Shown: in pieces, positions 46,401-60,669 of the stretch | How positions within the stretch are numbered: position 1 is the first letter of the stretch | Layout: each line of letters starts with the position of its first letter | Source of the DNA: Bugula neritina | Taxonomy: Eukaryota > Bryozoa > Gymnolaemata > Cheilostomatida > Bugulidae | Direction of reading: 5' to 3' | Assembly (NCBI GenBank): GCA_964035545.1 | Contig: OZ037767.1 | Location: 12,133,081-12,197,080, forward strand | Length of the DNA stretch: 64,000 nt | Program-made: the position numbers and the translations under genes | Notes under the pieces: generated by a model | The model's input: only the letters and a program-made list of their open reading frames with translations | The model's database searches: none | Told to the model about the DNA's origin: nothing

Positions 46401-48858
46401 AATTTTAAAGCATTTTTTATAGCATAAAGTTGTAGTAAAGTTTCATCATAAGGCAAGGCATTTTCCTTGTTGACTTCACAAGACCTCGAGTCACCAGACT
46501 CATAGAAACTACCAGGCAGTTGCTAGTGATGCTTATCCCCCTCTAAATTCCTTACATCAGCTGGAGCCACTCACTGCATTGTGATCTGTGCTAAGTACAC
46601 AAAGGGTGCTGCTTTCATTGAGTTATGACTAAACACAGCACACAATGGTTTGGCAAAACCACAATGCCTGCGCATAATACCAATGGACAGTGTATCAATA
46701 TTACTCTTTTTTATTCAATAGTAAAAAATCACGCATCATTTGTGGCCAGTTATGTAAAAACACAGGTAATTAAGATTGTAATTACAATTCATAATATTAC
46801 AATGGACAAAAGATTTGTAACTAAGCTATTATTTTAAGCAAAGTGTATAGCGTCTGTTTCAGCTATGAACTCAGTCAACTCTCATGTGTTATACAATTAC
46901 TGGCAAGTAACTTCGTGTATAAAGTGGCTCGCAGTTTAATTGAATCAACAATTTCACCAATTACCAGCGTCATGCTCACTAAAACTGAAAAATGTGTAAC
47001 TAGACAATGAAATCAAATGGCTCCAACCCTACCCACTCAGTTTACCAATATCTACTTGTATTCACTGAGAGAAATGTCTCACATTAATCTATCTAGCTTT
47101 GGAGCAGTGAACTGTGTGTAGGACAGGACAGATCAGCTTTTAGCCATATTATGGGATAGACATTTACACACAAATATAATGCAGTTATTTAATGCAAATT
47201 TTCTTATCTGCAAGTACTGACATTTTTAACCCATAGATACCATAGGATGTAGTGCAAAATTTGTGATACAGTATAACAAAGTGTGTACAAGTACTGGTTC
47301 AAGAAATAGTTAAACATGTGGATATTTGCATGATGAGGTACACAAATGTGACTACTAGACGACTACTGCATGACATGGGCTATTTGTAGATGCTACGTGC
47401 AAATGTATGACAGAATCGGACAACAGGACATTAGGTGTTATATCTAATATTATCTACATATATTGTTGATATTGAAAACTCTTGCATGAGGCGGTACCAT
47501 TTAATGATTTATTGTTTAATAGTAACAGCTTCAGCAGTGTGCTGCATTGTAATCATACATAGACAAATTGAACAATTCCAACAAGGGGCACTGGCCTACA
47601 TATAAAGTAACTCATTATTTCTCATTATTAAACAATAGTTGAGCTAAAAAGGCAACTTCAATAAACTATATTCTTTGGTCATGTAACACAAAATCAGCAG
47701 CAGTGAGCTGCAAGTATGCCAGGTACCACATTTTAGCATATGATAACTTGTTTAAAAACAAGTGCGTCTTGAATACTATTTCTCTACAAGAAAGACGTTT
47801 CCTGGTTTACTAAACACTGGTATGTTTTAGCTGTCACCGCGAAACACTGCCAGCCAATTTACCCAGCTATGTCATCTATATATAATATTCCATATACTTC
47901 TTGATTCCAATACCTACAAACACAAGTAACGCGCCCTAGTAATGTGTGTTGGTCCAAGCAATGTGTGTTATCCGTTAATCTTTGGGTAAGAAAATGGGTT
48001 GCCCTATGTATTAGATTCCCTCAGCTCCAGATGAGTAATATAATAACAGTTAGGAGCATCCCGAGACAACTTTAAAAACGGCAAGTAGGTTTTAAAAGAC
48101 CTGATATATGGAGAGAGGCATTCCAGGAGGTCATACATATCACTTTTTATTAAAACTGCCTTCGAGAAACCCTGGCATTCTAGACATAAGTTTTGGTTAT
48201 ACCTTCACCATTTTCAGTCAGAAATTCAATTTCACAGAGTTGGATTGTAAAAGTCACTCGTCAAAATTTTTGTACTGTGATTACTTGATGAATGATAATT
48301 AAAAGAAATAATTACTCCTTGTAGATATCGGTAGTTAAATTCAAGAAAAAGCTTCATGTTTATAATTATATTGGCCTACACTTTCTCAATTATAGCTTCT
48401 ATGCTGTCAACTCGACTTTTCAACGAGCATCAAATAGTGATCAAGAGAGTCATATTTCACTATTAGAAAGTAAGCTTCTACATCAATATGATTTCAACGA
48501 ATTTCAGTAGAAATTAACTAAAACCCGGTACTTTTTTCAGCAAAGGTAGAAATGCATCTTTAGACTGTCTACTTCTTAGTCAACATGTTGTAGAAACAAG
48601 AAATAAACCACTTAATGTATCAAATGTTCAGCCATTAACTTTATCAGCAACAAAGTGGAAAGTAAAGGTAATAAAACCAAAAAAAAATGTTAAAAAAGGT
48701 CTAAATACTACTACTTGTAATGGCAAATAGCTATATATAAACTTCAGGGCAAAGAAAGCACAACTCCTACATAAAATGAAAACATTCACTACTCTTGGAC
48801 TAACTTATTACAAATTACAATAAAATCTACTCCTACTATACTTAATCTACCTGTAGAC
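43492..48858. other. Region between PDZ gene and FAM98, no exon identified
   Basis: Missing 5' exons of the PDZ gene are expected here but none could be chosen; an exon ending in phase 1 is needed. A CpG-containing patch (gcgcgcggcacgcatgc, about 43556-43572) is a possible promoter-proximal site. A CTCTGTATACTCTATTTCTGT array lies at 45250-45365 and a G-run at 44275-44290. Confidence 0.45.
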
Positions 48859-51800
48859 TCAGTGATGAGGTTTAGACGTTTTGCCACCTGCTTTGCCTCC
48901 ACTATTCCTATCAGACCACCCACCTTGGACACGCCCACGACCTCCACCATATTTGCCACCAGCTAACAAAATAGATGTAAATGTTTGCCAGCCTAGATGA
49001 AGTGAACATCTAACTGCTTTCAAAGTTGAATGTTGAACTGCTTACTGTTAACTAGACAGAACAAATTAAATCTGCTTTAGTAAACACAAGAGAAAGTAAG
49101 CAGCAGATAACAAAACTGCACTTTCCTGTTAGGCAATAGACAGCAAGGATATGAGGTCATAAGGTATACAATTTCTCATCACTGGAAGGTTTTGCTTATA
49201 CCATTGAATAGTAGCACAACTGAAGCAGAGAAACCTGTCCATTTTGCTGATATCTAACTACAGGTATGAGAAATCTATAATATTCCTCAACACCATATAC
49301 AATCCCTGAGTTTCCAAGCTTCTGCTAATGGATTTTCATTATTATATGGAAACAGTTGTATCAATGAAACCATCCTTTCCCATAATTCAAAGTACTGGAA
49401 GTGCACTGATCCACAAAATATCACACATTGCATTTGTCACATGACCCCCAACACACTGCTGTGTATGCGTGTTAGAAACCAAAGATGAAAGCTAGCAGAC
49501 AGATATATGAATCAATGTATATGTAAGTACATTGCTGCCGTGAGCCCATTGGTCCAGGTCCGGACTGTCGCTTGGCAAATGCTGGCATCTCTGGCGGCGG
49601 AGCTTGCATGGTACCAGTTCTGCCCCCTCGGTCTGGAACCTGCAGACATGTAGTACACAGATACAAGACGTTGCAACTAGTAACAGCTGACACATAGTCT
49701 CAGTTCACACTGCTGGAACTATTATGAGAATATAATATATTACGCTAGAGGGTGATACAAGAGTGTGTACTAACATCTCCCATTAGAACCTTGTTGATAC
49801 GAGTTTCCAAGCCTTTACGGTTGCTGTTCGTCTTCCGTATAGAGAGAAGAGAATCCCTGGCTGACAGCAAGTCCGATACTGTCACAGCTGACGGGTCCTT
49901 TAATCTTTGTCTTAGTGGCTGGTACAAGTGCAGAGCACTGTCTTGGTGTACCTAGAGTAATGATACAGTATGCTAGTGTATAGTGTATATAGAGTAATGA
50001 TACAGTATGTTAGTATGTAGTGTATATAGAGTAATGATACAGTATGTTAGTATGTAGTGTATCTAGAGTAATGATACAGTATGTTAGTATATAGTGTATC
50101 TAAAGTAATGATACAGTATGTTAGTATATAGTGTATCTAGAGTAATGATACAGTATGTTAGTATATAGTGTATATAGAGTAATGATACAGTATGTTAGTA
50201 TATAGTGTATCTAGAGTAATGATACAGTATGTTAGTATATAGTGTATCTAGAGTAATGATACAGTATGTTAGTATATAGTGTATCTAGAGTAATGATACA
50301 GTATGTTAGTATGTAGTGTATATAGAGTAATGATACGGTATGTTAGTATATAGTGTATCTAGAGTAATGATACAGTATGTTAGTATATAGTGTATCTAGA
50401 GTAATGATACAGTATGTTAGTATATAAAACACTATTAATAAAATATGAAGCTGCTCCATAGAATATAATGATTTCAGAAATCAACTGGTAAGAGTGTATC
50501 AGCTCTACCCTTATACTCACTTTAGACATTTATTATACAGCAAAAAGCATAAAACCAATTATTGCACATATATTTTATAAAAGTTTATTTATGAACGGAT
50601 GTAAAAAAATAGAAAATAAAGAGATTTCACTGTTTAACTTGCATTCAACAATTTTTTTTAGGAATAATGATTTGAATAGACAGCTAAAAGCAAATTTCAA
50701 CTTTGCTATATTATTGGAGTTGCCATATTTTTAAGAGATACAATACAACGCAGCCACCAATCATTATCAGCTTGACCTTGAAATGCAGAAACACCAGACA
50801 AGACTCAAATTATGGGTCAGCATCGTCACAGTTTCACAAAGAGGACAGCTCTCACTACGTTTTAGCAAAGTCCATGTTGTCACTATTACCAGTGGTACTC
50901 ACTATTACCAGTGGTACTCACTATTACCAGTGGTACTCACTATTACCAGTGGTACTCACTATTACCAGTGGTACCTGATGTAGTTGAGACGGCATACTTA
51001 CGTTAAATAGTTAGAGAGTATCTCAACTTGTATTGATAAAAACCTGGTCATAGTTCATAAGTTGTGAATAACAGAAAGAAGTATAAAATATGTGCCATGT
51101 TTCATAGTATTAATAAGGCACTTACGCTACAACTCATAGTATTTAACATGTACATATACCCTTATAACTGTCATTAAAATAAAAACATACCTTAGCTTTA
51201 TCACTCCAAAGGAAAGATTGAATGGTAACATCTAGTCTCTTGCACAACATTTCCCGTCTCAAGTTATATTCCTGAGTAAGTTTGTCATTGTATTCAGCCA
51301 CTTTAATCCACTGGTTGGGTGTAAGACGAGCTTTTAGCAGAGGGAAGCCGAGAGTACCTGGGTGACTAGATAAGAAAAGTAGTTACTGTGGTATTCTGTA
51401 GTTTAAACTGCTTAAAGTAACTTTTATTACTCTTCCATAGAAACTAAAGGCACCAAAATCTCACATCTGTACAACAAACACGGCTGTGATGCAATCCTTA
51501 AATAAAATCTGGAAAAAAATCTAGCAATCCCATTAGTCAATGCCTGATCAGCAAAGATACCACTATTATATATTCAAACCTTATAGCAACTATAAGACAC
51601 CAGATAACGCAGTAGCTCTATGCTTTTTAAAAAAAAACACAATACAATTTATCCAGAAAGTAGAGAGCTTACAACTCCCCAATATGACGGAAAGCTGGTG
51701 GCTACAGGATTGGGCTCATCTTGGAAAATATTTTGTCTATACAATAGATTTTCCTCAGAGTTTTCATTTATTCAAATAAAAGAATCAGTAAAAAGCTAAC

Positions 51801-54089
51801 CTTCAATATATGTAAACCATGGCTACAGATATAAGAAAGAGTAGGTGGTTGATGACACTTACTGTGTAATAATTTCATCAACTCGACTGTTGATCTTTGT
51901 GAACAATTGAACTGGAGTAATGTTAGCTGGTGGCTTTGGAAATGACAGACATATTAACATGTGCTTCAAACATTCAGAGCAGGAAAGTTCCTATAAAAGA
52001 ATAAAGAGAATAACAGTTGCCAAAGACAAGCTGACTAGAAAACATTGCCTCCTTGCTAAATCATCGGCAGTCAGTTTCTTTCTGCTCGGATTGCTGCGTG
52101 AGTGCAGATAACCTTAGATCTTAAACTACAAATCTGTAATGTGGCCCTCATATTTTAGCAGAGTTTGTGTTGTAACTAAAAATATTAGGCAAATAATTTT
52201 TACCATCTAACAGTTAATTTACAGGCCAAACTTGCACTTTTTACCATTTGTACTCCTTTTCAGTATATAAACTATAAGCAACGCACTCAACAATTATGAG
52301 CTTTGCTTAGCATAGAATATATGTACAATAAAATAAACTCTATGCTACAGCTTACCATACAAAGAAGGATATTCCCAGTAAAAACATTACCTGAAGAAAA
52401 ACAAGAACTCAAGGGTACACTTTTTGATGTTTTGACCTGTGGCATTAGATATTTTTTAAAGTATACAAGAGTGAGAAAAAGCTTGAGGCAGACTGTCAAC
52501 CTGTCAACTTATAACAAGTATTGTTTGTGGCACTGCTAAGACTCCCTGGCTTTCAGGCTAGAACGTGGTGTGGTTGGCATATTTATTTGAATTGAACCAA
52601 TAAATATGAAATCAATACTTGGGACTTGGTTTCATAGTTTGAATCTACGGAATTTCAAATAAGAACTCAAGATTCACTATATCTTATCAAAACCATCAAC
52701 AAATACATACCCTGACTCCACATGAAAGCCACACATACCTTGAACATACTATATGAGCTGGTGGAGATAGTAATTCCATATACTCATTACCAATACATAC
52801 CGTCTTAAGCATTGTCTTAATAGACCCTTTCCGCATGTCCATTTAGAAGCATTTATAATTTGAAGCTGCCTCCTTCTGCCAGGTACAAGGGGAGCTTCCA
52901 TGATGGAAAGAAAGCACATGAAATCAGTAAAAATTTGAGGTTTGTGTAAAGACTATTGCTAGTATGAGTTTCATTTTTTGAGATAAATATTTTGGCACAA
53001 GCACACATATTAGCAGCTTCAGAAAGTTTTTAAAAATATTTTTCATTATTAATTGAAAAAAAAAATTCAAAGTATTTTTGTGGATTTGGTTATCAGCAAT
53101 GCTGAAACTGGCACCTGCCATATAAATCCCACTGATCATTTGTTTTGCTGATAACTAAAACAACAAATTTTTTTGAAGGTTTTTGTTTTAAATTTATCAA
53201 AAAAAGAGATTTTTCAAAAGATTTCTGAAACTGCTAATATGTGTGCTAGTGCCAAAAGATTTATCTCAAAAAATGAAACTCATACTAGCAATAGTCTTCA
53301 CACAAACCTCAAATTTTTACTGATTTTATGTGCTTTCTTTTCATCATGGAGGCTTTTCCTTGTACCAGGTAGGAGGAGACAACTTTAAATTATAAATGCC
53401 CCTAAAGGGACATATGAAAAGGGTCTATTATAATTAAATTGCAGTTAATTATTTTGTTAGATTTGTCTTGGAAAAGAGGGATAACTAAATTTAGCATTTT
53501 TATATACGCAATAACACTTTGAAAAGTCATCTTATAGAATTCCTTTTACTTGCCACCGCTATATCTTGATAAAATTGCTTACTGTTGATGCCTGCTGGTT
53601 TCTAACTGACTCAGTTGGTATATCCGTGTAATATAACTGAGCAGCTTGGAACTCTCCCAGTAAATAATCCAAGAGCAGCAGACAACTCTCACTATCTTGA
53701 AGTCTTTTCTCTACAGGCCCATTTATAAGCTCCTCATGTGGACAACCAAACTCTCTCAAGAATCCACTCAACTCCATTAAAAAACATTTAGATGCTTCTG
53801 CATCATTCTCAACTGAAAAAAGATAATAAATTGTAATGAAATCACAAACCATTCCTCCTTCTGCTCATTTTTAAACTATCATTAAGCACTATGTTATAAA
53901 TTACATAATAATAGATAACATAATGTTGCGAGTAATAACTGACCAGCAACTTGACCTACAGACTCCTGAATATCATAGAAGTCACATAATTCTTTGACTA
54001 GACGAGCTATCACTGATGTGTAGGTGATATTGGCTATGCCTGCCTTTATTATTTCACTAATTGTGTCACTGTTAAGGGCTCCAGTGTAA
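48859..54089 (-). CDS. FAM98A: FAM98 family protein (first exon not found)
   Basis: Human FAM98 proteins are found with the tRNA-ligase complex (RTCB, DDX1) and with PRMT1. Seven exons in matching phase: 54089-53944, 53812-53583, 51990-51863, 51365-51191, 49951-49775, 49639-49531, 48962-48859 (stop), giving 355 residues after an incomplete start. Diagnostic matches to human FAM98A as I recall it: 'CLLLLDYLLGEFQAAQ', 'PKPPANITPVQLF', 'MLCKRLDVTIQSFLWSDKAK', 'INKVLMGD' joined to 'VPDRGGR', and 'APPPEMPAFAKRQSGPGP'. The C-terminus is a short Gly/Arg-rich tail (GGKYGGGRGRVQGGW), much shorter than in vertebrates. The first coding exon must end in phase 2 and should carry the N-terminal residues; the 54.2-57 kb stretch gave no clear candidate. 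The symbol could equally be FAM98B or FAM98C. Confidence 0.93.
49952..50430. repeat. 37-bp minisatellite carrying the FAM98 splice acceptor
   Basis: About thirteen copies of a 37-bp unit. On the minus strand each reads ctgtatcattactctag followed by atacac. The true acceptor of exon 49951-49775 reads the same, ctgtatcattactctag, then GTACAC. The array thus repeats the acceptor and six exon bases with one change. Confidence 0.95.
50881..50975. repeat. 19-bp tandem array, five copies
   Basis: Unit cactattaccagtggtact, in the same FAM98 intron as the 37-bp array. The unit includes ccagtgg and ggtact, so each copy has AG and GT dinucleotides, but no splice use is evident. Confidence 0.95.
52818..53430. 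mobile_element. 613-bp foldback/MITE element, copy 1
   Basis: The left end taatagaccctttccgcatg matches the complement of the right end, taatagacccttttcatatg. Pairing continues inward for well over 150 bp through ggtacaagg and gcacacatattagcag. It lies in a FAM98 intron. The ORFs on both strands (52924-53139 minus, 53173-53388 plus) are the two arms of this palindrome. Confidence 0.85.
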
Positions 54090-54205
54090 CTGAAACAATA
54101 ATAATTATCTGAACATTTAGTTTACTTATGATAAATACAAAATCTTATCTCAATCGATAAAAGGGAACTGAATCACCACAATTTAAATTTTTAATAATGA
54201 AAGGG

Positions 54206-54733
<528 letters not shown>

Positions 54734-55199
54734 TTTCATCAAATTAAGTTATTCTGCATACTCTCACAAAACACTTTTACTCTTACTTTAAATCATAACA
54801 CAATAAAGGATAAAGGTCCTTTCAGATATTATAAGAAGTATATAATTTTAACTATAACAGTTTAAATAGGACTTTAGCTTACTGAAAATTTAATGTAATA
54901 AATTATGTTTTATTAAAAAATATATACGATACAAAAATAATTGATTTTATTTTCTGATTTCAGCTATTTACAATTAGGACAATTGGGGCGTATATTTTAT
55001 GCATCAATGATAAAAACTGGGGTGTCAGAAGTATAGAAAGGCGACAGTGAAAATTTTTGGACATATAGTCTACCTGTACTAAAGCACAACATAAAAACAC
55101 CTTTCAAAGAAATGTTTTATTGTGTTGTGCTAAATATATCACTGATATATTATCAGGTCTCATAATAACACTCTGCTTAGATAATTGACTCGTTATTTA

Positions 55200-55520
55200 A
55201 TGTTCAATATACCCTTTTTCAATACCCCTGGTAATAAATTTACAATTGTGAGTTGCTTCCTTCGTACTAGGGACTTATTACAACCATAATATAGAGAGCA
55301 AACCCAGTAAAAGTTTGAAGTTTGACTGCTACATAAAATACTAACTATGCTCTAAAATTGTTTTGGATTTTAGAAGGTAAATAATTTAGTATAAGCACAC
55401 ATATTAACATTCTCAAAACTGTTTTCAAAATATTTCATGATGAACTTTGAAAATAAATGTGAAAATTTTTTTGTGGTTTTGGTTATTTAGCAATGCTGAA
55501 GTGGCAACTATGATATAATT
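55200..55520. mobile_element. Foldback/MITE relative, copy 2 (truncated)
   Basis: Shares with copies 1 and 3 the blocks agtataagcacacatatta, agcaatgctgaagtggca and the end-like tacccctggtaat...gttgcttcc. The right terminal repeat is missing or unrecognisable. Confidence 0.65.
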
Positions 55521-55651
55521 CCGATTAATAATTTGTTGTACGGCTGTCACCACTCTGTTTAGAGCTGTTAACTTTTCAACTTGTTGGATAATAAAATGAT
55601 CATTGTATACAACACAGAACAGGCTAATGTAGGCCTATATAAAGATCAGCT

Positions 55652-55836
55652 CTCATGCAAGTTTATGGTCACCATCCCTATGAAAAAACTTCTGATGGAA
55701 GGGGTTTTAATTACATACAGCTAAGGTCTTATTCAGATGAAGCACAGGAGCAATTATGATTGGATCCTCTTCTTAAAATCACCAACTACCCATGCTTACT
55801 AGGCAAACTCTCTAACCATTAGACCACGGCTGCTCC
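55652..55836 (-). mobile_element. tRNA-derived SINE, copy B (B box deleted)
   Basis: Same head (ggagcagccgtggtctaatg on the minus strand) and the same tail (caagtttatggtcaccatcc) as copy A, but the segment that holds the B box in copy A is absent, so this copy should not be transcribable by polymerase III. Confidence 0.7.
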
Positions 55837-56584
55837 TTTACAATAATCAGCTCTCACTTATTAAACTCTAAATAATTCAAGCTATTGGTTGAAGCACATG
55901 TCTGTATTCTATGAGGCACTGCCTCATCTATATTACTATCTTCAAGTAATTATTATACTTCAAAGAGTCTGTGCTACAATATTTTAAAGGAAAATCAATG
56001 CTTTACATAGTTTCATGCTGTGGCTAAAACTTACTATTCTCAAAAAATAAAATTACCAAGGAAGGCAAAGCCCAGCTTATGAAAAATTTTATTTAATGTA
56101 AGTTATGTTGTTGAGACAGGCATTTGTCATTCAATATAATCTTGAAATATTTTATCGGACCTATATCTCTGCAAATAGTCCTTTTGCTTTAAGTTTTTCC
56201 AATTTTTCAGCTTTGTTCTTTTCCATCATTTTCCCTAATAGTTGGCCTAAAAATGGTCTAATTTCTTTGCACACTTCTCTCAACTTTATTTTTCTTTTGG
56301 GCAAATGTTGTTTTGTTTTTGCAATCTCTTTTACCTTTGATAAAATCTTCCAATATACGTTTACTATATGGCTATATACTTTGTATAGTGTCTAAAAGAC
56401 AAACAATATAAATGTTTCTTCAGCAAAGATATTGTTTATGCTCATCTGCAAAAAACTCACAATAGCAGTTAAATAGTTCAATCAGTCTAATATAGCTAAA
56501 CAATAAACATTATTGGCTAAAATACTTGCAAAATCTAGCGTCATACCCTAGTACGCCTTCATGAAACTATGTGAGTATGAGGTC

Positions 56585-56990
56585 ACGATATCCCCTTTGC
56601 AATTAAGAGTTGTGTCCTCCCAAAGTGAATAGGTGGAACCTTTGTATAAAGAGCAATCCCATTAAAAATTTAAAGTGTGGTTGCTACTTGAAATTTTAAA
56701 TACGTTACAGAATTTTTTGTTTAGGAGATAGATATTTTAGTATAAGCACACATATTAGCAGTTCAAAAAATTTTTTAAAACTATTTCTGCATGAAGAATT
56801 TTAAAGAAAATAAACTTGAAAGTAGTTTTGCTGTTTTGGTTACTGAGCAAGGCTGAAGTGGCACTTCAGCATTGTTTAGCAACCAAAACCATAAACATGA
56901 GTTCAAGTTCATTTTGTTTACCAGTTTTCATTTTAGGAGGACACAACTCTTAATTGTAAGGAGGATATTGGGACCCTTGAAAAGAGTCTA
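56585..56990. mobile_element. Foldback/MITE relative, copy 3
   Basis: The left end gatatcccctttgcaattaa (continuing gagttgtgtcctcc) pairs with the complement of the right end, aatatcctccttacaattaa. The inner part shares agcacacatattagcag and caaggctgaagtggca with copies 1 and 2. Confidence 0.75.
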
Positions 56991-57081
56991 TTTTTAGCAA
57001 CACGTAATTTTCTTGATGTTAGGTTGATCAGTTGTAAATTTTTTTGTAAAATTTCTCCACTTACCTGAAACTGACTTATCA

Positions 57082-57148
57082 TTAGAGCTTTGAACTAACA
57101 TTTTGTTGCTTGCGCTTAGTGCTACCGTTATACTGTTGGGAGTCAAAC
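57082..57148 (-). other. Possible exon downstream of the decayed gene
   Basis: Bounded by a possible acceptor (tatgtag) and, slightly further on at 57065, a GTAAGT donor. One frame ends in a stop (57082); another is open through to the donor and would join in phase 1 to a frame in 58006-57901. Evidence is too thin to prefer one. Confidence 0.25.
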
Positions 57149-60100
57149 CTACATAAAGTTAAGATTTGTCAACAAATGTAAATTAGATATAATAACAGAA
57201 AATCAGATCGAGTCAACAGCTAACTATGCCAATTCTTAGTTTACATGAACAAAATAAAATCATGCAAGACTCAATACTGCCCAAACATTTACAGTGACAT
57301 AACTATCGGGCTGATTTGGCAGTCTGAGCGGCATTAAATGCTGTTGAAAAGCTATGATTTAACTAATTGATGTAAGGTGACTACTACTAAAAAATTTAAT
57401 AACAAATCAAGCATTTTGAGATATCGATTTCAATAATTTTTAGACTTGCAGCAACTAAATTACAATAACAAAGTACAGTTACATTTACTTTCGCAGTTCT
57501 CACTTTTTGTTAGTAAGGGGACAGCACACACAAAAGAAGCTGACAGGCTGTCTTCCTCAACCAGCTAGGGTGTTTCTAGTTGCAGAATTGATTCAGTGTG
57601 TACAGCCTTTTTGTTGCTACCACAGTCTTTTAACTCTTTCATTATCATGGCAACACTGGCTTTGCAATTTATCTCTCTTGTTGCTGGTTGTTTTGAATGT
57701 AATTTTTAAAAAAAGGATTAATGGTAATTGACTTTACAACTATGACCTTAATTTTTTAAATGGTTTAAATGAAAAACTAACTAAAAACATACGAGTTACG
57801 TTGCAAACTTTTCATCATTAACCTACTGTCTTATGGGAGTAATGCAAATAATATTGGCAGGCAAAAAATATTGGAGTCTATGTTATAAAATATTACCCAC
57901 CTAATATCTTTGCACTGGATCTTTGCTCTATGCCTTTAAAAAGTGGGATTTTCAAAATGCTCAGCTGTTCTCCAACATGCTGCTGATGCTTTTCATATCA
58001 CGTGAGCTGCATTTGTAAATAGAAACAGCTACCAGAAAAATAATAATGATACATATTTGACAACTTTGAAAACTTTAAATGGTATCAGTCTCTTAGAACA
58101 AAAAGCAGTTGATTATTTGAATAAGGAATATTGTTTACCGAAAATGAGCCAACGCAGGTCCTGCATCATGGCTACTAGGAGAGCTATCACTACCGTGGAA
58201 CTCTATAGTTCCTTCTCGCACTGTGTACCACGTACCCTCTCATAGTTCTATGTAGTCAGCTACTTGCTTAAAGTGGTACAACGCTGCAGTTCTATGTGTT
58301 GTTAGAAATCTAGATATCAAAACATTCTTACAATAAATAATCACTACAAACTGCTGGATGATGTTGCAGTATTATTTGCATATAAAACATTCAGTACCCC
58401 AAGCTATAATATAACTAAAATTAAAACTTACTTGGTTGAGATAATGGTGTTTTGTCCGATATATAACCCACAACAAGATTTTGATATTGATGAAGTGTTT
58501 ATTTTATTGATTTGCTTCTCTTGCACTGCAATGCTGCTCTCTGGTGTGCTGTTTGCACTTTTCTCTACAGCTGCCCTGAACATTGCATTGAAAATTATAT
58601 CGCTGGCTTCTCTGCTGGAGCATCTCAAAGCAATTTCCCTAAAATAAATTATTTTAGGAAGTTATATTAATTATTAAAAAAACTGAACATCTTTTATTTT
58701 CATTTAAATTGAACTATTCAATTATTTTTCACTAACGATATCAGTATCCTAAATATATGCCATCAAATAATAGCTTGTACCTTAGCTTGTGGAAATGCCT
58801 TTCATCACTTTCCGCTACTAGGAACTGCCCTTAAACTATCCTTAGGGTCTCTGGTAGATGAACAGTTGAACAATGAAATGGCGTGCGAAACATTGCCCGT
58901 TTGCTGCATTTCTTCCGTTCTTTGAATAACACTATGCATTTCATAGCAAATAGAAAGTGATGGTTGTATGCCCTTAAATTATTCTTTTGTGTTCTTTGCG
59001 TATCAAGAGCGTATGCCAATCTTTGTAACTCAATTAGCGAAAGGAGCATTGAGTAACTTGTCCGGCCATCAGGAGTAAATTCAAATTTTTTCATCATTAC
59101 AGCCACTTTTACTAGGTTCATCCTACTCTCCATACCTTTCATTTCTCGGTTTTGTGCTGTAATAAAATTTAGAACTCATGCAGTGTGATAGTTACAGTTG
59201 TATAAAGGCACAAGCTCTTACCTAACATCTTGGTTTCTCGGCATTGTATAGATTAAATTATCAACTGCATTTTATAATTGTCTCTACATTGAACTACTAA
59301 TATAACATGGAAATTTGTATTGTCATTATATAAATGCTCTGAGCGCAACTTTTAGAATTTAACTATTTAGTTTTTATAAACTGGATTAGATATGCTGCAA
59401 GATTTTAATTTTTATTTATACATTTTATTTTCTCTAAAACTTTTACAGTAATATCTGTTATATCAAAATGATAATGTTTACCTTCTATGTCAGAAAGTAG
59501 CTTTGTTAGCATCATTTTTAATTCCTTTTCTTCTGTAGAATGAGGAAGCTTTTTCAAAACTCTGTTGATTACATTTTTGAAATCGTGTAACGGCTCCATC
59601 GGTGCTATTTCATACTGCGAAATATCAACTTGATTCTCCAGTCTTGAGCAAAGCAATGCTGGAGGCTTCTTGATACCTGTTGGCAAGTTGAAAATGATAT
59701 TTACCCTCTTTATTATGCAGCCTACACACACACACACACATTCAAAGTACCCCTTGGCCTTTATAGCCAAATTCTTCCACCAGAGGAGTTCACATGAATA
59801 ATTAGAAGGTCATCAGTTCTGCTTACCTTTGAGATTAACATTTAGCAGTTTCTCTAGCTGAGCCAGTTGATCTGAATTAGGGAAAGCTACATTTCTTCTT
59901 GAGAGCTCTGCTTCAAGTTCTTCAGTCTTAAATACAATAAATAAATTATCAACGTACAGTATTTTTTGAAAAGTTATTTACAAGTTTATCAGTTGCATAT
60001 ATCACATACTCTGAGAGTTTGAAAACAGCAATATTTCTATTATCAAAGCCTGAACTCCATGTTTTGGTTTTGTTGAAGTTCTGGAGTCTTGCATCTAAAT

Positions 60101-60242
60101 TGTGGAAGCTGCCACCTTTATTTTCATTTCCAAAATGTTCATCCTTCGCTCCACATATGCATAGAAACATTCCTGAAATAATGAGACTCTCCAAAATATG
60201 TTTCAGTAGAAGCTGATTATGCACAGTGGTACGCTAATCCTG

Positions 60243-60245
<3 letters not shown>

Positions 60246-60284
<39 letters not shown>
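60246..60284. repeat. (AT)n microsatellite
   Basis: About twenty AT units in an intron of the decayed gene. Confidence 0.9.
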
Positions 60285-60292
<8 letters not shown>

Positions 60293-60407
60293 TTGAAGAT
60301 GGGTACAGTGGTACCCAAAATATCAGTATATTTACTTTGCCTAATAAAGTAATAAATCAACAATGTTTCTCGTATACTTATTTATAATTAAATTGCTAGC
60401 TTGTAAA

Positions 60408-60438
60408 GATATATATATATATATATATATATATTTAA

Positions 60439-60469
<31 letters not shown>

Positions 60470-60473
60470 TTAA

Positions 60474-60535
<62 letters not shown>

Positions 60536-60596
60536 AATATATTATATATATATATATATTTAAATATATTATATATATATATATATATATATTTAA

Positions 60597-60667
<71 letters not shown>
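60408..60667. repeat. (AT)n with recurrent TTTAAATATATTA blocks
   Basis: AT runs of varying length separated by five copies of the palindromic block atatttaaatatatta, in the intron between exons 60930-60699 and 60172-59982. Confidence 0.9.

Positions 60668-60669
<2 letters not shown>

Noticed and set aside
52924-53388. Two similar-sized ORFs on opposite strands
   Set aside because: They are the two arms of a foldback element; matching stops and lengths follow from the palindrome.
55645-55856. 11-bp target-site duplication (atcagctctca) around SINE copy B
   Set aside because: The left copy overlaps sequence that also belongs to the element in copy A, and nine extra bases separate the right copy from the head.
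58432-58647. 71-residue plus-strand ORF with hydrophobic segments
   Set aside because: It is the antisense of exon 58638-58432, which fits the minus-strand gene in phase.
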